A DNA stretch of 15,190 bases. Origin: Acidimicrobiales bacterium. GTDB taxonomy: Bacteria; Actinomycetota; Acidimicrobiia; Acidimicrobiales; Bog-793. A program made the position numbers and the translations under genes. Below the pieces are notes generated by a model. It did no database searches. It was not told the DNA's origin and saw only the letters and a list, made by a program, of their open reading frames with translations. Shown here piece by piece: positions 6,125 through 11,892 of the stretch (position 1 is the stretch's first letter; each line of letters begins with the position of its first letter). The stretch covers positions 1 to 15,190 of the forward strand of contig JASHRK010000113.1 in assembly GCA_030037405.1 (NCBI GenBank). The letters run 5' to 3'.

Positions 6125-8268
6125 GCGGGGAAGGCACGAACGGCGACGGCGGGGCGCGGTACGGGCCACAGGAGCCTCGCCCCGTACGGCATGTGCGGGC
6201 CATACGGCCCGTACGGCCCGTGTCCCAGGCGGCAGAGCCCGAGCAACGCCGAGCGAGCCCCCGCCAGGGGACGAGCCCTCTCAAGAGGCTGGAGGACGAG
6301 GAGAAGGAGCAGGCGAGGCGGACCGAGTCCGTCCGCTTCGGCTTCCGCCTCAGCGTCATGGGGCTTCTCGTGCTCTGCCTCTTCTCGGTGATGGTCTTCC
6401 GGCTCTGGTCCTTGCAGGTGCTCCACAGCTCCTCGGCCAGGGCAGACGTGGCGGCGTCGACGACTCGTGACGTCACCGTCAGCGCTCCGCGAGGGCTTAT
6501 CGAAGCGCGGGGAGGCCAGGTCCTCGTCTCCGACAAGGTCCAGGCTGTCGTGACGCTGAACCGCCAGGTCGCCGCCGACCGGCCGGCCGTCGTCGCCCGC
6601 CTGGCGGTTGTCCTCGGGATCACCGTCGCCGACATCAAGGCGGACCTCGACGACGATCAGCTCTCGCCCTACGAGCCCGTGCCCGTCGAGGTCGGGGCAC
6701 CTGCGACCGTGGTCGTCTACCTCGCCGAGCACGCCTCGATGTTCCCGGGCGTGAGCGTCAGCAACGTCGCCGAGCCCCACTACGACTACGGCGACCTGGC
6801 GGCCCAGACGCTCGGTTACATCGGCGACATCAACCCCTCGGAGCTGAAGGAGGACAAAGGTCAGGGCTACGTAGCCGGCGACGAGATCGGCCAGGCCGGG
6901 ATCGAGGCGTCCTACGAGCGGTACCTGCGGGGCGTAGAGGGATCGAAGGAACTCTTGGTCGACGCCGACGGCGACGTCGTCGGGACAAAGAGCGTCAAGG
7001 CGGCCAAGCCCGGCGACGACGTCGTCCTCAACCTCGACGTCGGTCTGCAGGAGCAGGCGCAGAAGGACCTGGCAGCGCAGATCGCCTATCTGGACTCGAC
7101 CGGCGAGCCCGTCGACCAGGGTGCCGTCGTAGTCGAGGACCCGCAAGACGGCGCCATTCTCGCCATGGCCTCCCTCCCCACTTACGATCCCTCGTGGTGG
7201 GTGGGAGGCATCTCGACGGCGCACTGGAACGACCTCAACGAGGCGAGCGCCCACGACCCGCTTCTCAACCGGGTGACCGCCGGCCTCTACACGCCGGGGT
7301 CCACCTTCAAGATCGCCACTGCCACTGCGGCGTTGAACGACGCCGAGTACCTGCCGCCATACGGCGAGACCTTGACCGCCAACACCTACATCTCGGACCC
7401 CGGGTACTTCACGATTCCCGACTGCAGCAGCGGCTGCACCTTCCAGGACGACGAGAGCTCCGGATGCGGCTCCTGCAACATCGTGACGGCCATCGCCATG
7501 TCCGACGACGTCTTCTTCTACACGCTCGGCTACTGGTTCTACGAGCAGAGCAAGCAGTACGGGCCCGACCCGATACAGAAGGTTGCAGCGGAGTACGGCC
7601 TCGGGCAGCCGACCGGGATCGACCTCCCCGGTGGCAACCTCACCGAGGAGTCGCAGGTGGACTCGCCAGAGTTGCGCGTAGAGCAGCACAAAAGCGATCC
7701 GTCCGTCTTCCCCTACACCTACTACGGGCCCGGGGATGCCATCGAGACCGCCTTCGGTCAGGGTGAGACGGTCATCACTCCGCTTCAGCTCGCCGACGCC
7801 TACTCGACCTTCGCCAACGGCGGGACGAGGTACGCCCCCGAGGTCGCCTCCGAGATCATCTCGCCCGACGGCAAGCTCGTGAAGAAGATCAAGCCCAAGG
7901 TGATGGGCCACGTGCACCTGCCGGCATCGACCCGCGACACGATGCTGCAGGGCTTCGAGGAGGAGGTCACGAGCCCGATCGGCACCGGGTACCCGCCAGC
8001 GCAGCTCACCGACTACCCCTACTCCGAGCTGCCGATTGCCGGTAAGACGGGCACCTCCCAGATCAATCCGACCAACCCGAACCTGACTAACGCCCTCTAT
8101 GTCGCCTTCGGGCCGACCTCGGACCCGAAGTACTGCATCGCCGTCGTCATCCCGAACGGCGGCTACGGGGACGAGGCGGCGGCGCCCGTCGCCTTCCGGC
8201 TCTTCGAGTACCTGATAAAGCACCCCGTCGGGAAGGTGACGCCGAAGGTCCCCCAAGGCGCCGGCTAG
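6121..8268 (+). CDS. mrdA: Penicillin-binding protein 2 (class B PBP, elongasome transpeptidase)
   Basis: Membrane-anchored DD-transpeptidase that crosslinks peptidoglycan during elongation, expected to work with a RodA glycosyltransferase. The 715 residues comprise a cytoplasmic tail of about 75 residues (Arg/Pro/Val-rich near 20-34, Lys/Glu-rich near 55-68), a membrane anchor at about 76-96, a pedestal domain (APRGLIEARGG; GDEIGQAGIEASYE) and the transpeptidase domain. Catalytic motifs are S394-T-F-K397, S461-D-D463 in place of S-x-N, and K642-T-G-T. S-x-D at the second motif is, as I recall, seen in other elongasome PBP2s. An unusual cysteine cluster, C435, C439, C449 and C452, lies just before S461. 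Start ATG 6121 overlaps the mreD stop and has GGTGGGAG upstream. rodA does not follow. Confidence 0.96.
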   Translation: MSGEGTNGDGGARYGPQEPRPVRHVRAIRPVRPVSQAAEPEQRRASPRQGTSPLKRLEDEEKEQARRTESVRFGFRLSVMGLLVLCLFSVMVFRLWSLQVLHSSSARADVAASTTRDVTVSAPRGLIEARGGQVLVSDKVQAVVTLNRQVAADRPAVVARLAVVLGITVADIKADLDDDQLSPYEPVPVEVGAPATVVVYLAEHASMFPGVSVSNVAEPHYDYGDLAAQTLGYIGDINPSELKEDKGQGYVAGDEIGQAGIEASYERYLRGVEGSKELLVDADGDVVGTKSVKAAKPGDDVVLNLDVGLQEQAQKDLAAQIAYLDSTGEPVDQGAVVVEDPQDGAILAMASLPTYDPSWWVGGISTAHWNDLNEASAHDPLLNRVTAGLYTPGSTFKIATATAALNDAEYLPPYGETLTANTYISDPGYFTIPDCSSGCTFQDDESSGCGSCNIVTAIAMSDDVFFYTLGYWFYEQSKQYGPDPIQKVAAEYGLGQPTGIDLPGGNLTEESQVDSPELRVEQHKSDPSVFPYTYYGPGDAIETAFGQGETVITPLQLADAYSTFANGGTRYAPEVASEIISPDGKLVKKIKPKVMGHVHLPASTRDTMLQGFEEEVTSPIGTGYPPAQLTDYPYSELPIAGKTGTSQINPTNPNLTNALYVAFGPTSDPKYCIAVVIPNGGYGDEAAAPVAFRLFEYLIKHPVGKVTPKVPQGAG
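6178..6222 (+). repeat. Arg-Pro-Val codon repeat in the PBP2 cytoplasmic tail
   Basis: Residues 20-34 of PBP2 read RPVRHVRAIRPVRPV, a three-residue period of R-x-V/I. At DNA level TACGGCCCG occurs twice in tandem (6203-6211 and 6212-6220), with weaker copies upstream. The repeat stays in frame and adds positive charge on the cytoplasmic side of the membrane anchor. Confidence 0.7.
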
Positions 8269-8292
8269 ATCCCCGGAGGGGCCGGCCGGCGC
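8258..8292 (+). terminator. Compound hairpin across the mrdA stop codon
   Basis: GCGCCGGC (8258-8265) pairs perfectly with GCCGGCGC (8285-8292). The loop contains a second small hairpin, CCCC(8271-8274)-GGA-GGGG(8278-8281). The outer stem begins inside the last codons of mrdA, whose stop TAG is at 8266-8268. There is no T-tract. It would end or attenuate the mre-mrdA transcript before the rne leader. Confidence 0.45.
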
Positions 8293-8297
8293 GCGAG

Positions 8298-8303
8298 TAG
8301 ACT
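8298..8303 (+). promoter_or_regulatory. Candidate -10 box upstream of rne
   Basis: TAGACT matches the TANNNT pattern and lies directly after the mrdA hairpin. No matching -35 is seen. If used, it would give rne a leader of roughly 255-260 bases containing both downstream hairpins. An ATG at 8314 stands 10 bases after it, but the frame it opens is not convincing as a gene. Confidence 0.25.
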
Positions 8304-8483
8304 GGGCTGCGAGATGACGACGTCACGAGCACCTCAGATACTGCGGTCGGCTCCCGCGTTCGCCGTCTGTGCCGTCCTTTGCTGCCTCGTAGGGCCGAGC
8401 GTGCTCAGTCTCCTCGGTGCTCGCGGGGGAGAGGACGAGGGCACGATGCTCCTCACTGAACGAGGCGCCTGCAATCGGCGCGT

Positions 8484-8505
8484 CGCTGCACCCGAGTGCG
8501 CAGCG
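8484..8505 (+). promoter_or_regulatory. Bulged hairpin in the rne leader
   Basis: CGCTGCAC (8484-8491) can pair with GTGC (8496-8499) and AGCG (with A8502) across a CCGA loop, giving 8 bp with a two-base bulge (8500-8501). An alternative outer pairing CGGCGC (8476-8481) / GCGCCG (8503-8508) also exists. Leader structure could affect rne mRNA stability or translation; the function is inferred only. Confidence 0.35.
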
Positions 8506-8530
8506 CCGGACCTGCAGGTGTCGACGGCAC

Positions 8531-8545
8531 GCACACGTTGTGTGC
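8531..8545 (+). promoter_or_regulatory. Perfect hairpin just upstream of the rne ribosome site
   Basis: GCACAC (8531-8536), loop GTT, GTGTGC (8540-8545) form a perfect 6-bp inverted repeat ending 6 bases before the Shine-Dalgarno. It could be an RNA hairpin controlling rne translation or decay, or a DNA operator. RNase E of E. coli autoregulates through hairpins in its 5' leader, but homology of this element is not claimed. Confidence 0.4.
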
Positions 8546-8551
8546 CCGCGA

Positions 8552-8558
8552 GAAGGGA
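8552..8558 (+). promoter_or_regulatory. Ribosome binding site that fixes the rne start
   Basis: GAAGGGA lies 8 bases before ATG 8567. It selects this start over an in-frame GTG at 8417, whose extra 50 residues are Arg/Cys-rich and unlike the rest of the protein. Confidence 0.75.
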
Positions 8559-8566
8559 TTTCCCAG

Positions 8567-10444
8567 ATGTCAGAATCCGTCGCCGAGCAGCAGGCGCCAG
8601 AACCGCCTGCCGGGGACGGCTCACCTCAGAACGAGCCGTCGGACCACCCGGGCGCGCCGGAGCGGTCGGGTGCACCGACCCCTAAAGGGCAACAGCCGCC
8701 GGGGCAGGCACAGCAGTCGGAGCAGGCGCAGCAGCCGGAAACGGCGCCGCCTGTCGAACCGAACGGTAGGCGCAGGCCACAGATAGGCGACACGCGGCCT
8801 GCGCCGTCGCCCTTGCCGCAGCGACCGATCCGAGACGCTCTGTCGGCGAGTCAGGCTGCGGGCAGCCAGTCCACGGCGGGTGGCGGTGGCCAGGCGGGCG
8901 GTGCACAGGGAGGCGGTGCACAGGCAGCGAGCGGCGCGGGGCGTTCCCGTCGCCGCCGGGGAGGCCGGGGGCGGAGCCGCGGGAGCGGTATCGCGGCGGG
9001 CGCTTCTGGCACTGCGGAGGTGCGCCAATCCGAACAGGGGCCCGAACCTCGGCCCGCCGATGGTCGGAGCGAGCCTCGGCCTGCCGAGGACGGGCGCGAG
9101 CCGACCCGGGAGCAGGGGCGCGAGCCCGCCCGTGAGCAGGGGCGGCGCCGATCGCGCGAGCGCGGGCGCAAGGCGGTTGGGCGGTACCTCATGTGCGTCC
9201 ACGTCGAGCCCGAGGCGACCCAGATCGCAGTTCTCGAGGGGCGGGCGCTCGTCGAGCACTACGTCGCCCGCCCGCAGGACGACGCTCACCAGATAATCGG
9301 CAACATCTACCGCGGGCGTGTGAAGAACGTCCTTCCCGGCATGGAAGCCGCTTTCGTGGACATCGGGACGCCCAAGAATGCCGTCCTCTACTGGGGCGAC
9401 GTCTCCTACGACCGCGACGACATCGACCGGCAGCCGGGAGCCGACCGTATCGAGCACCTACTGCGCCCGGGGCAGACGATCGTCTGCCAGGTGACGAAGA
9501 ACCCGATCGGGCTGAAGGGTGCGCGCCTCACCCAGGAGGTGTCGCTCCCGGGGCGTTTCGTCGTGCTCGTTCCTGACTCGAGCACGTATGGGATCTCCCG
9601 CCGCCTCGACGACAACGAGCGCAAGCGGCTCCGTCGCATTCTCGACGAGGTGAAGCCCGAGAACCACGGCCTCATCGTTCGCACCGCCGCCCAGGGCGCC
9701 TCCAAGGAGGACCTGCGTCGCGACGTGCTCCAGCTCGTGGCGAAGTGGGAGGAGATCGACGAGCGTGCCCGGCGCAAGCCTGCTCCATCTCTCCTTTACT
9801 CCGAACCTCACCTCGCGGTGCGCATCATCCGGGAGGAGCTGACCGACGAGCACCGGGCGGTCCTCATCGACGATCGTGAGCTCTACGAGGTCGTGCAGTC
9901 CTACGTTGCCGAGTTCGACCCGACCCTCGCCGAGCGCGTCGAGTTCTACGACCGGAGCACCGAGCCGCTCCCCCTCTTCGAGCGCCACCATGTGCACGAG
10001 CAGCTCCACAAGGCGCTCGACCGTAAGGTCTGGCTGCCCTCGGGCGGTTCCATCATCATCGAGCGGACCGAAGCTCTTACCGTGATCGACGTGAACACCG
10101 GCAAGAACGTCGGCTCCTCCAGTCTCGAAGAGACGGTGTTCGAGAACAATCTCGAGGCTGCCGAAGAAGTCGCCCGCCAGCTTCGCCTGCGCGATATCGG
10201 CGGCATCATCGTCATCGACTTCATCGACATGGAGATCAAGGCCAACCGGCAGGCCGTCCTGGCGGCGTTCAAGACGGCGCTGGCGCGGGACAAGACCCCG
10301 ACTCAGGTGTTCGACATCTCCGAGCTCGGGCTCGTCGAGATGACGCGAAAGAGAGTTGGGGAAGGTCTCGTCGAGACGCTCTCCCAGATCTGTCCGATGT
10401 GCAAAGGGCGCGGCATCGTCTTCGAAGAGGGCTCGGTCGCCTGA
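8567..10444 (+). CDS. rne: Ribonuclease E/G family endoribonuclease
   Basis: Endoribonuclease that cleaves single-stranded AU-rich RNA in mRNA decay and rRNA/tRNA maturation. The 625 residues begin with a low-complexity region of about 204 residues rich in Pro, Gln, Gly, Arg and Glu, which includes an RGG/RS-like basic patch near 125-143. The catalytic core starts at GRYLMCV (205). It shows an S1-like segment (NIYRGRVKNVLPGMEAAFVDIG), the Mg-binding aspartates D508 in DVNTG and D551 in DFIDM (spaced 43, as in E. coli 303/346), and the zinc-link C609-PM-C612. The protein stops about 13 residues after that motif, so there is no C-terminal scaffold; any degradosome contacts would have to use the N-terminal tail. 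It precedes rplU, as in other actinobacteria. RNase G is the alternative name, but the long extension favours rne. Confidence 0.93.
   Translation: MSESVAEQQAPEPPAGDGSPQNEPSDHPGAPERSGAPTPKGQQPPGQAQQSEQAQQPETAPPVEPNGRRRPQIGDTRPAPSPLPQRPIRDALSASQAAGSQSTAGGGGQAGGAQGGGAQAASGAGRSRRRRGGRGRSRGSGIAAGASGTAEVRQSEQGPEPRPADGRSEPRPAEDGREPTREQGREPAREQGRRRSRERGRKAVGRYLMCVHVEPEATQIAVLEGRALVEHYVARPQDDAHQIIGNIYRGRVKNVLPGMEAAFVDIGTPKNAVLYWGDVSYDRDDIDRQPGADRIEHLLRPGQTIVCQVTKNPIGLKGARLTQEVSLPGRFVVLVPDSSTYGISRRLDDNERKRLRRILDEVKPENHGLIVRTAAQGASKEDLRRDVLQLVAKWEEIDERARRKPAPSLLYSEPHLAVRIIREELTDEHRAVLIDDRELYEVVQSYVAEFDPTLAERVEFYDRSTEPLPLFERHHVHEQLHKALDRKVWLPSGGSIIIERTEALTVIDVNTGKNVGSSSLEETVFENNLEAAEEVARQLRLRDIGGIIVIDFIDMEIKANRQAVLAAFKTALARDKTPTQVFDISELGLVEMTRKRVGEGLVETLSQICPMCKGRGIVFEEGSVA
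9044..9142 (+). repeat. Degenerate tandem repeats in the RNase E N-terminal tail
   Basis: Two adjoining in-frame repeats are visible. EPRPADGRS / EPRPAEDGR are 27-base units from 9044, residues 160-177. REPTREQG / REPAREQG are 24-base units at 9095-9118 and 9119-9142, residues 177-192. The copies differ mainly at synonymous or single positions, as expected from local duplication within a disordered region. Confidence 0.7.
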
Positions 10445-10452
10445 CCGAACGT

Positions 10453-10476
10453 GGCTCTCCGGTGCCGGAAGGAGCC
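10453..10476 (+). terminator. rne terminator hairpin or rplU leader element
   Basis: GGCTC-TCCG (10453-10461), loop GTGC, CGGA (10466-10469), bulge AG, GAGCC (10472-10476) make a 9-bp stem 8 bases after the rne stop. There is no T-tract. A competing stem, GCTCTCCGG (10454-10462) with CCGGGGAGC (10475-10483), nine pairs with one G-U, uses the same 5' strand, so the two folds exclude each other. Confidence 0.5.
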
Positions 10477-10509
10477 GGGGAGCACGCCGGAGGTAAGCAC
10501 GCGCCCTGA

Positions 10510-10515
10510 TATCCT
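10510..10515 (+). promoter_or_regulatory. Candidate -10 box for a near-leaderless rplU transcript
   Basis: TATCCT fits TANNNT and ends 9 bases before the rplU ATG at 10525. rplU has no Shine-Dalgarno in the usual window. No -35 hexamer is evident. The upstream hairpin at 10453-10476 would separate this transcript from rne. Confidence 0.35.
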
Positions 10516-10524
10516 GATCGTCTT

Positions 10525-10947
10525 ATGTACGCCGTGATCGATGCCGGAGGCAAGCAGGCGCGTGTCGAGGTCGGTGACCTCGTCGACGTGGAGCTTCTTT
10601 CGTCCGAGGAGGGGTCCGAGGTCAGCCTGAAACCTCTTCTCGTGGTCGAAGGTGAGAACGTGCTCGCAGGTGCTGGCTCGCTCGCCGACGCCGCTGTCAC
10701 GGCGACCGTGATCGGCGAGACGTTAGGCCCGAAGATCACCGGCTTCACCTACAAGCCGAAGACCCGGCAGAGACGGCGCTATGGGCACCGGCAGCGGTAC
10801 ACCATGCTCGAGATCACCCGCATCACCGGCATGGGGCTCGACACGAACGACGGTGCAGACACGACCGACAGCGCCGACACGGCCGACACCGTCGACACGA
10901 CGGACACGGCCGAGAGCGCCGACACCGTCGACACGGGCGAGAGCTAG
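10525..10947 (+). CDS. rplU: Large-subunit ribosomal protein bL21
   Basis: Structural protein of the 50S subunit that binds 23S rRNA. The first 104 residues are a standard bL21: MYAVIDAGGKQARVEVGD at the start, and the basic KPKTRQRRRYGHRQRYT segment followed by ITRITGMG. After this comes an extra C-terminal tail of about 36 residues made of acidic threonine-rich triplets (ADT, TDS, VDT). bL21 is usually about 100-105 residues, so this tail is an addition of about a third. Start ATG 10525 is fixed by the conserved N-terminus. rpmA follows after 8 bases. Confidence 0.97.
   Translation: MYAVIDAGGKQARVEVGDLVDVELLSSEEGSEVSLKPLLVVEGENVLAGAGSLADAAVTATVIGETLGPKITGFTYKPKTRQRRRYGHRQRYTMLEITRITGMGLDTNDGADTTDSADTADTVDTTDTAESADTVDTGES
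10855..10944 (+). repeat. Ten 9-base units encoding the acidic tail of bL21
   Basis: The last 90 coding bases of rplU divide into ten in-frame 9-base units close to GCC-GAC-ACG, giving residues 111-140. Units 4-5 and 8-9 are identical (GCCGACACCGTCGACACG), suggesting a larger duplication on top of the triplet repeat. Units 2, 7 and 10 carry serine in the third position. The repeat ends directly at the stop codon. Confidence 0.9.
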
Positions 10948-10955
10948 GAGCGGGG

Positions 10956-11213
10956 ATGTCCAAGACCAAGGGTGGTGGCTCGACCCGCAACGGCCGGGAG
11001 TCGAACGCGCAGCGCCTCGGGGTGAAGGTGTACGACGGGACGACGGTGAGGGCGGGCTCGATAATCGTGCGCCAGAGAGGAACGAAGTTCCATCCTGGCG
11101 TGAACGTCGGGCGTGGCAAGGATGACACGCTCTTCGCCTCTGCCGACGGGCGAGTCAAGTTCGGCGCTCGCCGCGGCCGCCGCCTCGTGGACGTCCTGCC
11201 CGGCGAGGGATGA
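10956..11213 (+). CDS. rpmA: Large-subunit ribosomal protein bL27
   Basis: Protein of the 50S subunit whose N-terminus reaches towards the peptidyl-transferase centre. It is 85 residues, a typical length. The signature KGGGSTRNGRESNAQRLGVK is followed by GSIIVRQRGTKFHPG and by VGRGKDDTLFA. The N-terminus begins MSKTKGGG with no longer leader, so the cleavable N-terminal extension known from Firmicutes bL27 is absent. Start ATG 10956 has GGAG at 10947-10950, which overlaps the last base of the rplU stop codon. It follows rplU by 8 bases, the universal rplU-rpmA pair. Confidence 0.98.
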   Translation: MSKTKGGGSTRNGRESNAQRLGVKVYDGTTVRAGSIIVRQRGTKFHPGVNVGRGKDDTLFASADGRVKFGARRGRRLVDVLPGEG

Positions 11214-11226
11214 CGCGAGGCGGGAG

Positions 11227-11883
11227 ATGACCCCGCCGCGTAGAGGCCGCCTGCTGGTCGCGGCGCCGAGCCTCGACGACCCGAACTTCTTCCGTACGGT
11301 CGTCCTCCTGCTCGCCTACGACGAGCAGGGTGCCCTCGGAGTCGTGCTGAACCGCCCGAGCGAGATACCCGTGGCGGAGCTCGTTCCTACCTGGGCTCTG
11401 TCTGCCTCGACACCAGGCGTTGTGTTCAGCGGTGGACCGGTGCAGCAGAACGCGGCGATATGCGTCGGCTGTCACGGCGTCACGTCGGCGACTGGCGTCG
11501 TCGACGGGGCCGTCGGCGAGCAGGGGCCGAACGGCGACGAGCCCGGCGGCGACGAGCCCGGCGGCGACGAGGAGGGTGACGGCGGGGAGCTCGTTGGCGG
11601 GTTCTCACCTCTCACTTCCACCCTCGGCACGGTGGACCTCCACCGCGAGCCGGAGGACATCTCCGTCAAGCTCGAGGGGCTGAGGATCTTCAAGGGTTAC
11701 GCCGGATGGGGGGGCGGGCAGCTCGACGACGAGATCGCCGACTCGGCTTGGATCGTCGTCGAGTGCTCTTCTTCCGACGTCCTCACTGAAGAGCCGGGCA
11801 CGCTCTGGGAGCGGGTGCTACGCCGGCAGGGCGGGTGGCTCTCCGTGCTCGCCCGCCATCCTGTCGACCCCTCCGTCAACTGA
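11227..11883 (+). CDS. yqgE: YqgE/AlgH family protein (UPF0301, DUF179)
   Basis: Member of a widespread cytoplasmic family without an agreed biochemical role. The 218 residues match the family well. RGRLLVAAPSLDDPNFFRTVVLLLAY and GALGVVLNRP are at the N-terminus, VFSGGPVQ is in the middle, and LRIFKGYAGWGGGQLDDEI lies near the C-terminus. An acidic Gly-rich insert at about residues 97-125, built partly from a 15-base repeat, separates the two halves. The start ATG 11227 is the residue before the conserved RRGRLL segment and has GAGG 6 bases upstream; it lies 13 bases after rpmA. The position between rpmA and obgE is unusual compared with the actinobacterial order I know, and suggests co-expression with ribosome-assembly genes. 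Confidence 0.92.
   Translation: MTPPRRGRLLVAAPSLDDPNFFRTVVLLLAYDEQGALGVVLNRPSEIPVAELVPTWALSASTPGVVFSGGPVQQNAAICVGCHGVTSATGVVDGAVGEQGPNGDEPGGDEPGGDEEGDGGELVGGFSPLTSTLGTVDLHREPEDISVKLEGLRIFKGYAGWGGGQLDDEIADSAWIVVECSSSDVLTEEPGTLWERVLRRQGGWLSVLARHPVDPSVN
11533..11571 (+). repeat. 15-base tandem repeat in yqgE
   Basis: GGCGACGAGCCCGGC occurs perfectly twice (11533-11547, 11548-11562) and continues as a partial third copy, GGCGACGAG (11563-11571). It encodes G-D-E-P-G units starting at residue 103, inside an acidic, probably flexible loop. Perfect identity at synonymous positions points to a recent duplication. Confidence 0.9.
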
Positions 11884-11892
11884 CCCGCCATC

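Larger units (their letters stand above)
8293..8566 (+). other. Non-coding gap / probable rne leader
   Basis: The mrdA-rne gap is 298 bases and I find no convincing gene in it. Its contents are the mrdA hairpin, a TAGACT box at 8298-8303, a bulged hairpin at 8484-8505, a perfect hairpin at 8531-8545 and the rne ribosome site at 8552-8558. Codon reading across it gives lower third-position GC than the flanking genes. In the Streptomyces order rodA and other genes lie between PBP2 and rne, so this gap stands where rodA would be expected. Confidence 0.6.

Noticed and set aside
5959..8256. A 765-codon open frame on the minus strand opposite mreD and mrdA
   Set aside because: The plus strand encodes PBP2 with all catalytic motifs. 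Long antisense frames arise from the strong third-position G/C bias, and the translated product shows no family motifs.
8417..8566. An upstream GTG start adding 50 residues to RNase E
   Set aside because: A good Shine-Dalgarno (8552-8558) sits 8 bases before ATG 8567, and the extra residues are Arg/Cys-rich with no similarity to the following tail.
8314..8685. A 123-codon frame in the mrdA-rne gap with a hydrophobic, Cys-containing N-terminus (SAPAFAVCAVLCCLVG)
   Set aside because: It overlaps the start of rne by 119 bases in another frame, has lower third-position GC than real genes here, becomes Arg-rich without domain features, and has no clear ribosome site. The TAGACT box 10 bases upstream is the only point in its favour.
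10855..10944. The rplU 9-base units considered as a CRISPR-like or intergenic repeat
   Set aside because: The units are directly adjacent without spacers, remain in the rplU frame and end at its stop codon, so they are a coding repeat.
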